From positions 591,001 to 655,000 of the forward strand of contig NC_083680.1 of assembly GCF_030384665.1 (NCBI RefSeq): DNA of 64,000 nt, given 5' to 3'. The notes beneath the pieces were generated by a model. The model searched no databases, was not told where the DNA came from, and worked only from the letters and a program-made list of their open reading frames with translations. Origin of the DNA: Lodderomyces elongisporus (taxonomy: Eukaryota; Ascomycota; Pichiomycetes; Serinales; Debaryomycetaceae). Shown here in pieces: positions 50,997 to 62,169 of this stretch (position 1 is the first letter of the stretch; each line of letters begins with the position of its first letter). Both the position numbers and the translations under genes were made by a program.

Positions 50997-53310
50997 CTTT
51001 GTTGTTTGTTTGTTTGTTTTTATGCTATATGTTGGTGTTTATGGTGAAGTTTTCTTGAAATTGATTAAACAACGGAGAAAACAGATACAGACAAATTGAT
51101 TAAAAAAAAAAAAATTTGATGTGAGGAAGAAAAGAAAGTGGATAGTAGTGATATTTATTGGAAATATCTTTTATGTGGAGGTGTGTGTTTTATAGGTTTA
51201 TAAAGTTGGTTTGTAATTTTTTTACTTTTTTTTGCTTTTCAGTTTTTTTGCTTTCTTGCTTTTTGGTGTGGATTGTGTGTCTCCTTATATTCCCAGTCGT
51301 TTTCCCTCATTTTGCTGATTCTGCCTGTGCCAAAAAAAAAAAAAAAAAATAAAAAATTAATAAGAGAATCCAAACTCAACAACTGAAATTTTTATTTCTA
51401 TTTTTTTATTTTTTTTATTTTTTTTATTTTGCCTAATTTACATCACCCCCTCCTCTTTTTTAGCCCTTGTTTCCTGTTATCTCCTATAACCTTTTACTTT
51501 CCCCCCCCCCTTTGAACTTGTCTTTTTTTTTTTAATTATTTGTTTGCTTTGTTTAATAGTGTTTTTTTTTTAATTCAGCTATTCTTCTACAATTTACTCT
51601 ATTGCCACTATTGTTGAAACTATTATTCTTGCCAATCGTGTATTCCTCTTAGAACTCTTCTTACCTCCCCTCCCCCCACTCTCTCTCTCTCTCTCTCTTA
51701 AACTATGGAAATGTAGATTGGAGCTGTGAAATACAAAAAACAAGGTAACTTCCTTATTAGGCAATCTTCGACAATACAATTCTTTTTCTTTTCAAATTTA
51801 TTATTTTTTTTATTTTTTTTTATTTTTTTATATTTTTTTATTTAATTTTCATTTCTTTTTCATCTAAATTTTCACATTCTATGCTTTTACGTAATGTAAC
51901 CCCACCTTTGAGATATACCGAGTGACAAGAAGACCCTTTTCACCGTACCAATGGCCATCTTTCTTTCTTTGTCTGTTTTACATACACATGCTGGAGAAAG
52001 AAGTGCTAATCCTTTTTGTTGTCGTTTTTTTTTTTTGTTTTTTTACTTTTCTTTCCACTTCTATTGTAGCTATCTCAATTCGGTAATTACCCACCTTTGG
52101 GTTGGTATAATGTCTGTGCCTGTCAATCATTCTGTCTATCACCCATTTGTCTCCACCTGTGTTCTGCTATTCTTGAGGTATATCCCCATGCTCCACTCTA
52201 TACTCTAGTCTGTTCAACACTTTTTCTCAGGGAAAAGTTTGTGCTTTACAAGAGTCAGTGCTAAAACGACAAACTGTCACTCATCAAGGAAAAGTACACA
52301 AATACAAAACATATATAATATAAAAAAATATTAAAAAAAATATATTATCAACTGGAATACCCCTAACAACTCTCTTTTCTTATAACAATAACCATCGTAG
52401 GAAATATGTATATGAATCTGGCATGTCAACATTGATATCTCCGCTGTTTTCCACGCATACTCTCTCCATACTGACAAGAGGGGAACGGATGGGGTGGGTT
52501 TGGGTAGGGGGGCAGTGCGCGAGAACCCACAATACAATTAAATCATATTGGTCTAACATTAACCTACTGACAATTTTCTCATCTTCATTACTGTTTGTTC
52601 CATTCTGCAGTTGTTCTTTGCTGTAACTGACTTCCAAAATTACCTCACGGTAAAGCAAAACCAAAAAAAAAAGTGGGCAAAGTAAATAAAAAAGAGCAAA
52701 ACAGAGTAAAAAAGAATGGAAAATAATTACCGGAGGAGGATTGCAAAAGGTTCCAATACAAAATAAGGAAACCAAGCAATCGGAATTAACCGGAGTTAAA
52801 AGAAAAAGCATAGATTATTAAAAATAAAAATAAAGATAAAAATAAAAGAGAATGTGCATGCACGTGATCTAAGTTGTTGCTATTTATTTTTATTATTTAC
52901 TTACCAATCCTGTGCAACCTTCCCCTCTTTCATTCACCTCCAGAAGTACCGAACCAAGATCATTCATCAAATAAAATACCTCAACACTTTGTTCAAGACA
53001 AGAATTTTGACTCAACTCTAGCTATTGATAATTTTTTTCTTTTTTTTTTTGCTGCTGAAACAAAGATACTGACAAAAACTGTTGCATGGTATTCTACAAA
53101 TCCTAAGGCAACCACGTGAGGTGTTTGATAAAAAAAAACAACAAATTCTTTAACAAATACAGTTTATGGCACTAGAAATATATTTAAGACAATATTATGT
53201 ATATATATATATATATATATATATCTTCATTGCTATGGCTGCAAATGTGCGAAACTCTTGCATTCAGTGTACTGCAACTTTAATACCAAACAACAACAAA
53301 TCACATCGTT
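50997..53310. other. Long intergenic region upstream of SCS2
   Basis: About 2.3 kb. It is dominated by T and A runs (51399-51430, 51780-51850), a (CT)n run (51677-51699), a 10-nt C run (51501-51510), and an AT tract (53199-53222). CACGTG-containing elements occur at about 52861 and 53116. One ATG-started frame on the minus strand (52811 to 52380, 143 codons) is discussed under rejected items. Confidence 0.4.
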
Positions 53311-55686
53311 TCAACCAAAAGCATCTTGTCTGAACCCCAACTCCTTAGTCAACTGCACCAAGTCAGATTCCCTTTGACTTTTCAGTCCACCAAAATCCAC
53401 CCAAACTTTCATTTTCAGCTCATATCCCACTACATCATCAACTGACAAACGCGCATGCACAACAAATCTCTCCAGCGTCTTGAAATTGAAATAGTTTACC
53501 TTGAACCTAATCTCCTTACTGCGATTGCCATTATTGTTCATATTGTTATCACCATCATCGACAACCACTGAAACCGGATTCTTGTATGAAATACGGTGGA
53601 AATGCAGATCTAGTTTTCGCAAAGAACACCAATACTTGGAGAAATGCATAAATCGATCAGCAATGCGAGAGTCTTGCGGCAACAAAGTGAATGTCATAAC
53701 ACATTCAACCAATTGTTGGAAATGAAAATTGTTTTGGCGAACTTCCATCCCCAATACATTTTGCAAAAAATCAAATGTGATGGTAAGGCTCTTGTCAAAC
53801 TCAAATTGTAGCACATTGTCTACGCTAGTAGACTCATACTTGAGAAATGTAAACTTTGAAAGAAATCTGTACAACTGCACAATTTCGGTCTTTTCGGCTC
53901 GAGTGAAGATCCGTCGCCGATTACTTTGAAATGTCAAGTCTTGCAACTCACTCTCCTGTTTACTTGTTTCATTTTCAACTTCTTTTATTTTGAGATCAAT
54001 CTCAGACAATGTACGTTGTTTGGACTCTAGCAAATGCTGCATATCCCTAACTTCAGTCTTGAACTTCCTAATATCCTGCTTGATGATCTTCAATTCTTCA
54101 GCTGTAAATCTATCAATTTGCTCTTGGCCACTCATAATCTTGGAAACTTTCACCTTCAACTCATTGACATATCTCAGTGATTCCTCTAGTAACTTGTCCA
54201 ATAGCTCGAGATCACCGCGAAGCAAATTGCGATCATTATCCAACAGCTCACGTTGAGCTTCAAGATGCTCAAGTAAGCTTTGCGTTGATGAAACCCGCCA
54301 CATGAACCAATCTCTTCTGCACTCTGCAATGGTATAGTCTCTAACTGTTTGATAAAGCATATTCAAACTTGCTCGACTAGCTTCTCTCTCGTCATTCTTA
54401 AATTTGTTTACATTGTTGTTGCTGTTATTGGTGTTGTAGTATTCTTGGATATTAGTATATGGTTCAACGTCCACATGATGAATGACCTGCTCGTACTCTG
54501 CATCATAATCACCAATTTTTTGCAGCAATTCCTCACAACCATAAACATATTGAGCATAAAAGTCTTTTAAAGGTAAGCAAGTTATAAACTGACTCAACTC
54601 AGGATGCTCAATCTCCATAGATACGTCGGCCACGGCTCTATTCGAACTTGTTTCAATCTCTGGATCAATATAAAAATTGACTGCAACATCGTTAAGAAAC
54701 CTCGTCAACACTGAAGAGGAAGAAGAAGATGATGGTGATGATGGTGCTGGTGCTTGTGCTGATGCTGGTGCTGGTGCTGGTGCTGGATTTGCTGGTGCTG
54801 GTGCTGGATTTGCTGCTCTCACTGCTACTGCTGCTGGTGCTGGATTTGCTGCTCTCACTGCTACTGCTGCTGGTTGTGACGGACTTCCAGATTCAACAAA
54901 TTCAGTATTCTGGGTTATATGATCCAGATCTGCGGGTTTCAATTCCAGTGTAGTGTTGGACAGAAACGATGTAGCTTTGATGCCAATGTTATCCTCTTTA
55001 TCATTTTCCTGTTGGGCAGTTTCAATTGAGTTTGAACTAGCTGCTCCACCGACATTTTCCCTTTCCGATATCAGTATAGCAGTTGGGTCCAGAATTTCTG
55101 CTGTATTACTACCATCATCTGGTTCAACGGATTTTTTCTCCAAACCCTCAATCAGCGCATCTTTGACAATTCTTTCAACTTCCTCTTGACTACTTCCCGA
55201 AACTTCTACTTGATTATTAATCAGTTTATCCAAATTATTTGTCAACAGAATTGGTTCAACACTCGGTACAGCATTTGGATTCGACGGAACATGAATGGGG
55301 CTTAATTGAAAACGTTCGGTAAGCTCCATGGTTTGAGTTCCGTCTTCATCACGTAAATTATTTTCTACTTGATGAGATGCTATACCTTTGTTGTTTCCAT
55401 CAGTTGGCATTGCCATTCTCGTCCTCGTAGGCGCGGTTAAGTCCATCTCTTCACCATCAACATCAACATTACCACTTATTCCTTTAAGCGAATTGGTATT
55501 TTCTTGGGTTTTTAATAATCTCTCCCCGCCGCCCACTTTTTCGGGACTCTCAATAAAATCGCTTTCACTTAAATCATCTTCGGAGAGGTTGTCCAACTTT
55601 GGTTTTTCAATAGGTACATTAGCTTTGACAGCTTCTGTAAACTCCATTGTTAATGGTGCGTCATCATCTTCATCATTATTATTATT

Positions 55687-55717
<31 letters not shown>

Positions 55718-56727
55718 ACGACATCATCAACATTGCTGTTTTTGCGCTGTTCGGTATTATTACCCCTTTTTTTAGGACGTTGCACCACTTCTGTAAGTTC
55801 CATAGTCAAGGGTACATCATCATCGTTATTGTCACCACCTTCATTAAAGACGGTACTAGTTTCTCTCTTTTTCTCATTCTGAATGGCTTCGGTTATATCC
55901 ATGGTTTCCTCTTCATTAAGTTTCAAACTTTGATCCTTTCTAATTGGTTCTGTAGATTCCATTTCCACAATTCCATTTTCAGTGTCATCGACATCGTTGT
56001 CTTCAATGGGATCTTTAGGAAAATCGTTCAAGTGCACTCCTTGTGCTTCAGAACCTCCTAAAGATTCAATCTGATCATCGTCTAAGCTATGAATTACTGA
56101 AGGAATATATTCGGGGACATTGCCATGATTTTTGTCTTCATAAACAAGCAGTTGATCTTTCTCTTCCTTTCCTTCTTCCATCTTTTTTTCACCCTCAAAA
56201 TTTGACCCCATTTGCTGCATCACCAGCAGTTTATGCAATTCAAAATGAGCTCCTTCTCGAGAAAACCCAAAATGGCTTACCTCAACTTCAGTCCTGCTGA
56301 AATACATATTATCTCCGGTTGACACAACTTCGTCTTCATCTGAGCTATCACTCAACGGTTTATCATCATCATCATTGTCATCCTCGGTATCTTGTACCTC
56401 ATCATCGCCATCTCCATTGTTCACAAAGTCTCCTCGTGAATGAAATAGGGAATTATCATTAGATAATGACGGCAGACTAGAATTGCTTCCACTACTACTT
56501 ATTATCTCATTGAGTTCTGTTTCGCTAAATGACGCACCGCCATCGGTTTTCCTTCTCTTATGTGGATTCAAAGAAGAAGAGGAGGAGATGCCAGTTGAAG
56601 CGAGCGTAGGAGGCACCACAGAAATGTCTGGGAAACGATGGAGAGTAACTTCAGGTGCAAAAGAAACGCGCCGTCTGCCATTTTGCGATAAAGGAAGGGT
56701 GTTTTCCTTTAAAATGCTCTTTTTCAT
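53311..56727 (-). CDS. SPC105: Kinetochore scaffold Spc105/KNL1
   Basis: 1138 aa from the first ATG (56727); the frame continues 29 codons upstream to a TTG. The N-terminus has both PP1-docking motifs of KNL1: SILK at 4-7 and RVSF at 20-23. MELT-type repeats for Mps1 phosphorylation and Bub3 binding occur at about 276 (MDIT), 309 (MELT), 361 (MEFT), 428 (MDLT) and 467 (MELT). A long Asp run (about 338-347) and an Ala/Pro repeat (AAVAVRAANPAP, twice) lie in the disordered middle. The C-terminal ~400 residues have long coiled coils (LLEHLEAQRELLDNDRNLLRGDLELLDKL onward) and a terminal domain that would bind Mis12. The role is linking microtubule attachment to the spindle checkpoint. It is longer than S. 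cerevisiae Spc105 (917). Confidence 0.95.
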
Positions 56728-57045
56728 TGACAAAAAGATATTGATTTCGATAGTGAAAATAATAAAAAAATTGATTTCTTTGAAAGGAATTGAATAGGTA
56801 ATAAAAGAAATCAAAACAAACTTATTAGTTCTGTCACGGTGTGGTATGTTTCAAATGGTCTATAATTATTTATCACCTTTTGTTTTCTTTTAGCTCGAAT
56901 ATATTGCCTATTTGTTTTCGCTATTCTATTCTTTGTTTTCGTATGTTTGTTTTTATTTTTATTTTTATTTTTATTTTTATTTTTATTTTTAATTTTGTAT
57001 TGGTTTTATATCTTACATAATGTTTTACATTAAATAATCCGCACC
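56728..57045. other. Short intergenic region, SPC105 leader and CLC 3' flank
   Basis: About 320 bp, with seven TTTTTA hexamers at about 56950-56990. No gene is seen. Confidence 0.5.
56950..56990. repeat. (TTTTTA)n hexamer repeat
   Basis: About seven tandem copies just downstream of the CLC gene stop codon. Confidence 0.85.
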
Positions 57046-59784
57046 TTACGTAATCAACTCTATACTCTTTCTATTTTGTCTCAAACTCAACCATTCATCT
57101 AAACCTTCGTCATTGTCGCGTTCATTTAAAATACCGGCAGTTTCCAAGTCATAACTGTTAATTGCTTCAAAGTCGTCTAGTTCATCCACAAGAGCTCTGA
57201 ACTTGTCATTTATAGTAGTCGAGAGAATAAATCTGTCTATAAACCCCGCCATCACTTCATCCTTTGCATTATCCTGCCGAAGGATAACCAAATGATTTAG
57301 ATGCAATTTCTCAAACTCTTCAAGAATGAGCACTGCAGGGGACAAGTCATTTGTATATAGTTTGGACCTCTCGACTTTCAAGTCTAGAGCAATGAAATCT
57401 GTAAGTTGACGCTCATAGTGTAATTGCTTGGACAAGGCGCTTTTGGGCAAGTTTTCCACTTGGAAAGAGATTGGGCGGTGTAAATCCTCGTGTTCTTGTT
57501 GATCCAAATTGAATAATTGCTGTAAAAGTTCACGCTTATTCACATAGCCAAGGTAAACGGGGTCCTCATAATCGGAAATAAGGGGATACCCTTCGTGAGA
57601 GTCTTCACTAACAAATGTAGTCAAAGAAGTTCTGGTATATGGTGTTCCATTGATTCCACCAATTAAACAAAGACACTTCATTTGTGCCACTGGAATCATT
57701 AATGATTTAACTGTAACATCGGGCAACTTGGATTTAATCGTGGTTGTCAAATTGGAAAATGACACAAGTCCAGTGCCTTTTCCTTCATTGACCAATCCAT
57801 GGAAATCTTTATCGCCTGGTTGGTTATAATTATTCTGAAGCCACGTATCGTATATATTCGATGGCGTCAACCAATCGTTAACGAATTTGGCAGTCATAAC
57901 ACCACACATGATAGGCAACACGTAAGTTACAGCCCCAGTGATTTCAAACATGAGTACCACCACCGTCATTGTGAGCTTTGTAATACCAGTCATAAATGAG
58001 GCGGCTCCAATCACTGCATATGAAGATGGTGAAACGACGCATGATTTTTCTGTGCATGTTGCAAGTGATTCCCAATGAAACTTTGATTGCAATGCTTGAC
58101 TGAGTATACCAAAAAGCCTTCCAGTGCTAGCTCCTAGAACCAATGACGGCATTAGAATCCCTCCAGGCAAATCAATGCCAAATGTACATGCTGTAAGCAA
58201 GAATCCTTGAATAACAATATAAAGTAGTTTTATCAATGTCATGCCATTTGACGCCAGACACAAAAAATTTGTGGCATTTGGTTGGTCAACAGCAGTCTTT
58301 GGACACTCCTTGAATAACAATTTCAAATACGAATTCAAAGGAAGCTTGGCTATTTCCAATGGAAAATTCAAGATGGTGGTCACCGTCACGAGCAAAAGTA
58401 ATTCCAAATACGCTCCGTATTTGGCATCCACTTTGCACAACCTGGCTATTTTCAGCTGTATTCTTTTTCGAAAATGTTGATTTTGAAGCTTTTGATTCAA
58501 TTTGATGAACCATGATCCATAAACCCCACCAATAAATCCTAGTATGCAAAATGGCACTACTTCCATAAACAACCAGCTGAAATTGCCAAAGTTAACTTGA
58601 AACAAGTCCTGTTCCAAAAAATTACTATTTCTTCCATCAGTAAATGAATTAAAGCCTGTCATCCCAATAATGGCAACTGTAGCGGAAACAAAAGAGATCC
58701 ATATAATCTTTGTAGGGTAGAAATAGCTGGGCATGCTCTCCAAAACAAACAATACACCTCCAATTGGAGAATTGAATGCCACGGATATACCCGTAGCAGT
58801 AGCAGCACTTAAAATTTCTCTTCTGATTGCTTCATTTATTCGTGGTGGTTGACGCATTGAACTCGAGGAACTTCTTGCATTGAACCTCACCACAACTTCG
58901 TGTACGATGTTGAAGATACAGCAAGCAACATGCACCAAGGGGCCTTCTTTGCCCAACCATAGGCCTGAGCTCACAACAAGAATCAACCCAGTAATTTTAT
59001 AGAGCAAAGTTTTGATCCCAAGATACTTTTCTAAATTCATATTGAATCCAGAAATAATCAATTTAATCTCTGGGATTCCTGATTGTCTTATCAAATGTTC
59101 TCTATTGATGGTTAAAAAAGCAGCACCGGCGACAAAAGCCATAGCAAGTAACAAGTAAACTGGAAAATTTACCAAAACATTACCCCATACTGCAGTCGTA
59201 CCAAATAATAGTCTCAGCCAGCTATACCAATCCTCTGTGGGACACGTCAGGTACGGGTTGAAAATACTCCACTCTGAACCATTCTCTTCATCTGTTCCTT
59301 TCGTTTGTTTATTAGGTAAGCATAGCCCCTTCTTCAAGTCGTTTAGCGATACGGAAATCAAGTCAATTGCTGAAGCAACATAGCCCAAAATTACGGCCGA
59401 AAGAAGCACAGTAAGCCATTTTTTGGAAACATTGACGTACTTGGAAAATCCGTATTGCAAGGTACTGTTGTTGTGATTACTATTATTGTCATTATTATTA
59501 TCATTATAATTATTATTAATATTTATATTTCGATTACTACCACCATGCAAAAAGTTCATACGAGGTATCAATAGCTTTTCTAGACTCCAATCAATGAATG
59601 TGTTTTGTTCATATATTTTGGGGATTACTGGTGGGACATTGGCATCTTGGTATGAGTTGAAAGTCGAGCTCGTGGTGGCACTAGTGGAAGAAGACGAAGA
59701 TGATGGTCGGTACGATAGCGTCGGTATGTCATCCTCCACAATGTACAGTACGGACGAACCACTTTTTTGTTGAATCGTATTCAT
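57046..59784 (-). CDS. CLC-family chloride channel or chloride/proton antiporter
   Basis: 912-aa polytopic protein. CLC signatures are SGIPEIK (about 236-242; the first motif with its conserved Ser), GKEGPLVHVA (about 277-286; gating Glu present) and GGILMPSLVLGASTGRL (the third motif, GxxxP). The membrane domain spans roughly 125-650. Two C-terminal CBS domains follow (VKSLMIPVAQMKCLC onward; YTNDLSPAVLILEEFEKLHLNHLVILR near the end). The N-terminal ~120 residues are hydrophilic with Ser and Asn runs. S. cerevisiae has one CLC, Gef1 (779 aa), in Golgi/endosomes, supplying chloride for vesicle acidification and copper loading of Fet3. Some other fungi carry a second CLC; the extra length and N-terminus leave open which one this is. 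Confidence 0.9.
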   Translation of the reverse strand: MNTIQQKSGSSVLYIVEDDIPTLSYRPSSSSSSTSATTSSTFNSYQDANVPPVIPKIYEQNTFIDWSLEKLLIPRMNFLHGGSNRNININNNYNDNNNDNNSNHNNSTLQYGFSKYVNVSKKWLTVLLSAVILGYVASAIDLISVSLNDLKKGLCLPNKQTKGTDEENGSEWSIFNPYLTCPTEDWYSWLRLLFGTTAVWGNVLVNFPVYLLLAMAFVAGAAFLTINREHLIRQSGIPEIKLIISGFNMNLEKYLGIKTLLYKITGLILVVSSGLWLGKEGPLVHVACCIFNIVHEVVVRFNARSSSSSMRQPPRINEAIRREILSAATATGISVAFNSPIGGVLFVLESMPSYFYPTKIIWISFVSATVAIIGMTGFNSFTDGRNSNFLEQDLFQVNFGNFSWLFMEVVPFCILGFIGGVYGSWFIKLNQKLQNQHFRKRIQLKIARLCKVDAKYGAYLELLLLVTVTTILNFPLEIAKLPLNSYLKLLFKECPKTAVDQPNATNFLCLASNGMTLIKLLYIVIQGFLLTACTFGIDLPGGILMPSLVLGASTGRLFGILSQALQSKFHWESLATCTEKSCVVSPSSYAVIGAASFMTGITKLTMTVVVLMFEITGAVTYVLPIMCGVMTAKFVNDWLTPSNIYDTWLQNNYNQPGDKDFHGLVNEGKGTGLVSFSNLTTTIKSKLPDVTVKSLMIPVAQMKCLCLIGGINGTPYTRTSLTTFVSEDSHEGYPLISDYEDPVYLGYVNKRELLQQLFNLDQQEHEDLHRPISFQVENLPKSALSKQLHYERQLTDFIALDLKVERSKLYTNDLSPAVLILEEFEKLHLNHLVILRQDNAKDEVMAGFIDRFILSTTINDKFRALVDELDDFEAINSYDLETAGILNERDNDEGLDEWLSLRQNRKSIELIT

Positions 59785-60768
59785 ATGGAAAGGATGGGGT
59801 TATCTTTCTTAGGGGTAAGGGACCATGGTTGTGGACATTAGTATAATATGCCATTTATCATAAATTAAGAGACACGCAATTGCGAGCCACTATAAAAGAA
59901 CAAAAATTAAAAAAAAAATTAAAAAATTAAAAACTTAAAAAAAAAAAATATATATATATATAAATAAATAAAAAGATATGTGAAGCCAATGAATATACAA
60001 TGTGTAAGAAAGATTGAGAAATCTTTAATTTATTCAGTCATCAACTTCAAGGAACAAGTAGGATGTAAACCCTTTTTGTCATGTTCCTTCATAAGAAAGT
60101 AATAGTTGTTTAAATTTACATCTGCTATTTATTTTTTACTAATCTTCACGTATGTATATATATATGTATTAACTATTCTGTCTTTTATTTGTATTTTTTG
60201 TCGTTTATAATATGTTATCTTTTGCAGGTGACTGTTAAAGCTTCTTATCTGCTATTAACCAATTGGAGGATCATACAACTGATATTGAAACAAGTTAAAT
60301 CACAATTTCCACCTTGTTTCTCCAAGCATAGAAGAAAGAAGAAGAAGAGAAGGAGAAAGAGAATGAAGAAACTGAAAAAATTCATTACCTGATAATACTA
60401 CTCTCTATACAAGAGTAATGTACAATGGTTTGAAGAACATTAAACATTGTAATGTGAGATTGTAAGAAACGGCTAAGATTTTGTGTCACGTTTTATTACA
60501 ACAATACAAAACAACTGGAGGGAGGGGCGAAGTGAAAGGAAGGAAAAAAAAAAAAGAAGAAGAAGAAGAAGAATGCAAATTGTATATTATCAAAGCCAAG
60601 TTCCTCTTTAATCTTTACCAATACAACTAATCTAGCGATTATATAAAGTTGACCATTTTACATCAGCACATTCACAAACACATTTGCAAACACATATACA
60701 AAAAACATCACTTACTTTTTGAACCTTTTTTTTTTTTTCCTTTTTTTACCCAGAAAACAAACAAGAAA
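59785..60768. promoter_or_regulatory. Divergent region, CLC gene / ARR3
   Basis: About 980 bp. It has A runs and a TATA tract (59940-59962), a GAAGAAGA stretch (60327-60360), and A/GAA repeats (60541-60575). TTACTAA at 60136-60142 matches the Yap-family (Cap1/Yap1) element about 630 bp upstream of ARR3. It is a single weak match. T-rich leader sequence precedes the ARR3 ATG. Confidence 0.4.
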
Positions 60769-62169
60769 ATGACTTTGGTTAAGAAAAGTATTAGGGATGA
60801 CTTAAAGCAGGTGTTTAGTCAAATGTCACTTTTTGATAAACTTCTACCTCTCCTTATTATTCTTGCCATGATTATTGGAATCCTCTTATCCGTCTATGTT
60901 CCAAAGGCTAAGGATGCGTTTAGCGCAAAAGGTTCACAAAATAAGCTAACCGATGTTTCTATCCCTTTGCTTATAGGGTTGATCGTGATGATGATTCCAC
61001 CACTTTGTCAAATTCAGTATGAGAAATTACTCAGGACTAGTAATTACAGGACGTTGGCATCGCACAGGTATATCAATGACATTGTTATATCATTAGTGAT
61101 AAACTGGATTGTGGGTCCTTTGGTCATGTTTGGGCTTGCGTGGGCTGTGTTATTCAATGAGCCCGAGTACCGTACTGGTGTGATTATGATTGGTATGGCT
61201 CGATGTATTGCTATGGTTGTGTTGTGGAATCAACTTGCTTTGGGGTCCAATGAATTATGTGCTCTTTTGGTGATTATCAATAGTGTATTGCAGATTGTGT
61301 TGTATGCTCCTTATCAGGTGTTTTTCTGTTATGTAATCACGGGAGAGAAACTTGATACTAATGGGAATGTAGTATCTATGTCGAAATTGTTTTTGTTGGT
61401 GTTGAAAAACATTGGGGTGTTTTTGGGTATCCCGTTGGCAGCGGCAATAATGATACGAATGATTGGTTTGTGGGCATTGGGAAAGGAGAGATATAGCAAA
61501 AAATTTATGCCGTGGATTAGTCCCTGGGCATTGATTGGATTGATCTATACCATCATTGTTATCTTTATCTCCAAAGGTGACTCGTTTGTCCACGAAATCC
61601 ACGTAAGTCTCAAGTGCATTATCCCACTATGCATATACTTTATTATAATGTGGTTTGGAACATTTTATGCGTTGAGATATTTCACTTCTTATACTGGATT
61701 GCATCGCTATTTAAAACTTAAGCAACGCGCAAGTGGAGATGAACTAGGAAGTGAACAAGGAAATGAACAAGGAAATGAACATGGAAACGAAGAAGATTAT
61801 TCAGACAATGATGCTGAATCTACGCGTCTCTTGTGTGGATGCGAAGAGAAACTTACTGCAGAGCAGGTATCTACTCATAAAATCAAAAGAAGGTTGCATT
61901 GCAATGCCAATTATTCGAGAACTATAACGCATGCGTTTACTTCGGGCTCTAACAACTTTGAGTTGAGTTTGGCTATGGCGATTGCAATATATGGAGAAGG
62001 CAGCCAGCAGGCTATTGCTGCAGTGTTTGGACCATTGATCGAGGTACCTGTGCTATTGTTGTTGACGTTTGTTGCTAGGTATTTTCGTGTGGCATATATT
62101 TGGGAAGATGTTGACAATAAAAGGGAGAAAGAGGAGGCGAGAGATGTAGTAGAGACTGAATGTCAATAG
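60769..62169 (+). CDS. ARR3: Arsenite/antimonite efflux transporter, ACR3 family
   Basis: 466 aa from the first ATG (60769); the frame is open 40 codons further to a TTG, encoding a His/Lys/Phe-rich stretch that is probably leader. About ten membrane segments are visible. GMARCIAMVVLWNQLALGSNELCALLV (about residues 142-168) carries the conserved cysteine essential in ACR3 transporters, and NNFELSLAMAIAIYGEGSQQAIAAVFGPLIEVPVLLLLTFVA is the C-terminal ACR3 block. The family expels arsenite by proton-coupled transport at the plasma membrane. A hydrophilic insertion of about 65 residues (about 319-383) with EQGN/EHGN repeats and acidic residues separates the last segments and explains the extra length over S. 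cerevisiae Arr3 (404). No arsenate-reductase or Arr1 gene is adjacent, unlike the S. cerevisiae ARR cluster. Confidence 0.93.
   Translation: MTLVKKSIRDDLKQVFSQMSLFDKLLPLLIILAMIIGILLSVYVPKAKDAFSAKGSQNKLTDVSIPLLIGLIVMMIPPLCQIQYEKLLRTSNYRTLASHRYINDIVISLVINWIVGPLVMFGLAWAVLFNEPEYRTGVIMIGMARCIAMVVLWNQLALGSNELCALLVIINSVLQIVLYAPYQVFFCYVITGEKLDTNGNVVSMSKLFLLVLKNIGVFLGIPLAAAIMIRMIGLWALGKERYSKKFMPWISPWALIGLIYTIIVIFISKGDSFVHEIHVSLKCIIPLCIYFIIMWFGTFYALRYFTSYTGLHRYLKLKQRASGDELGSEQGNEQGNEHGNEEDYSDNDAESTRLLCGCEEKLTAEQVSTHKIKRRLHCNANYSRTITHAFTSGSNNFELSLAMAIAIYGEGSQQAIAAVFGPLIEVPVLLLLTFVARYFRVAYIWEDVDNKREKEEARDVVETECQ

Noticed and set aside
52380..52811. ATG-started 143-codon frame on the minus strand
   Set aside because: The N-terminal half is a low-complexity hydrophobic stretch from T-rich DNA and I recognise no family. 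The second half looks more protein-like, but there is no supporting evidence of splicing or conservation.
56728..56814. 29-codon extension of SPC105 from a TTG
   Set aside because: The SILK-containing N-terminus begins exactly at the ATG at 56727, as expected for KNL1; the extension is A/T-rich leader.
60649..60768. N-terminal extension of ARR3 from a TTG start
   Set aside because: The His/Lys/Phe-rich translation looks like untranslated leader; the ATG at 60769 gives a standard ACR3 N-terminus.
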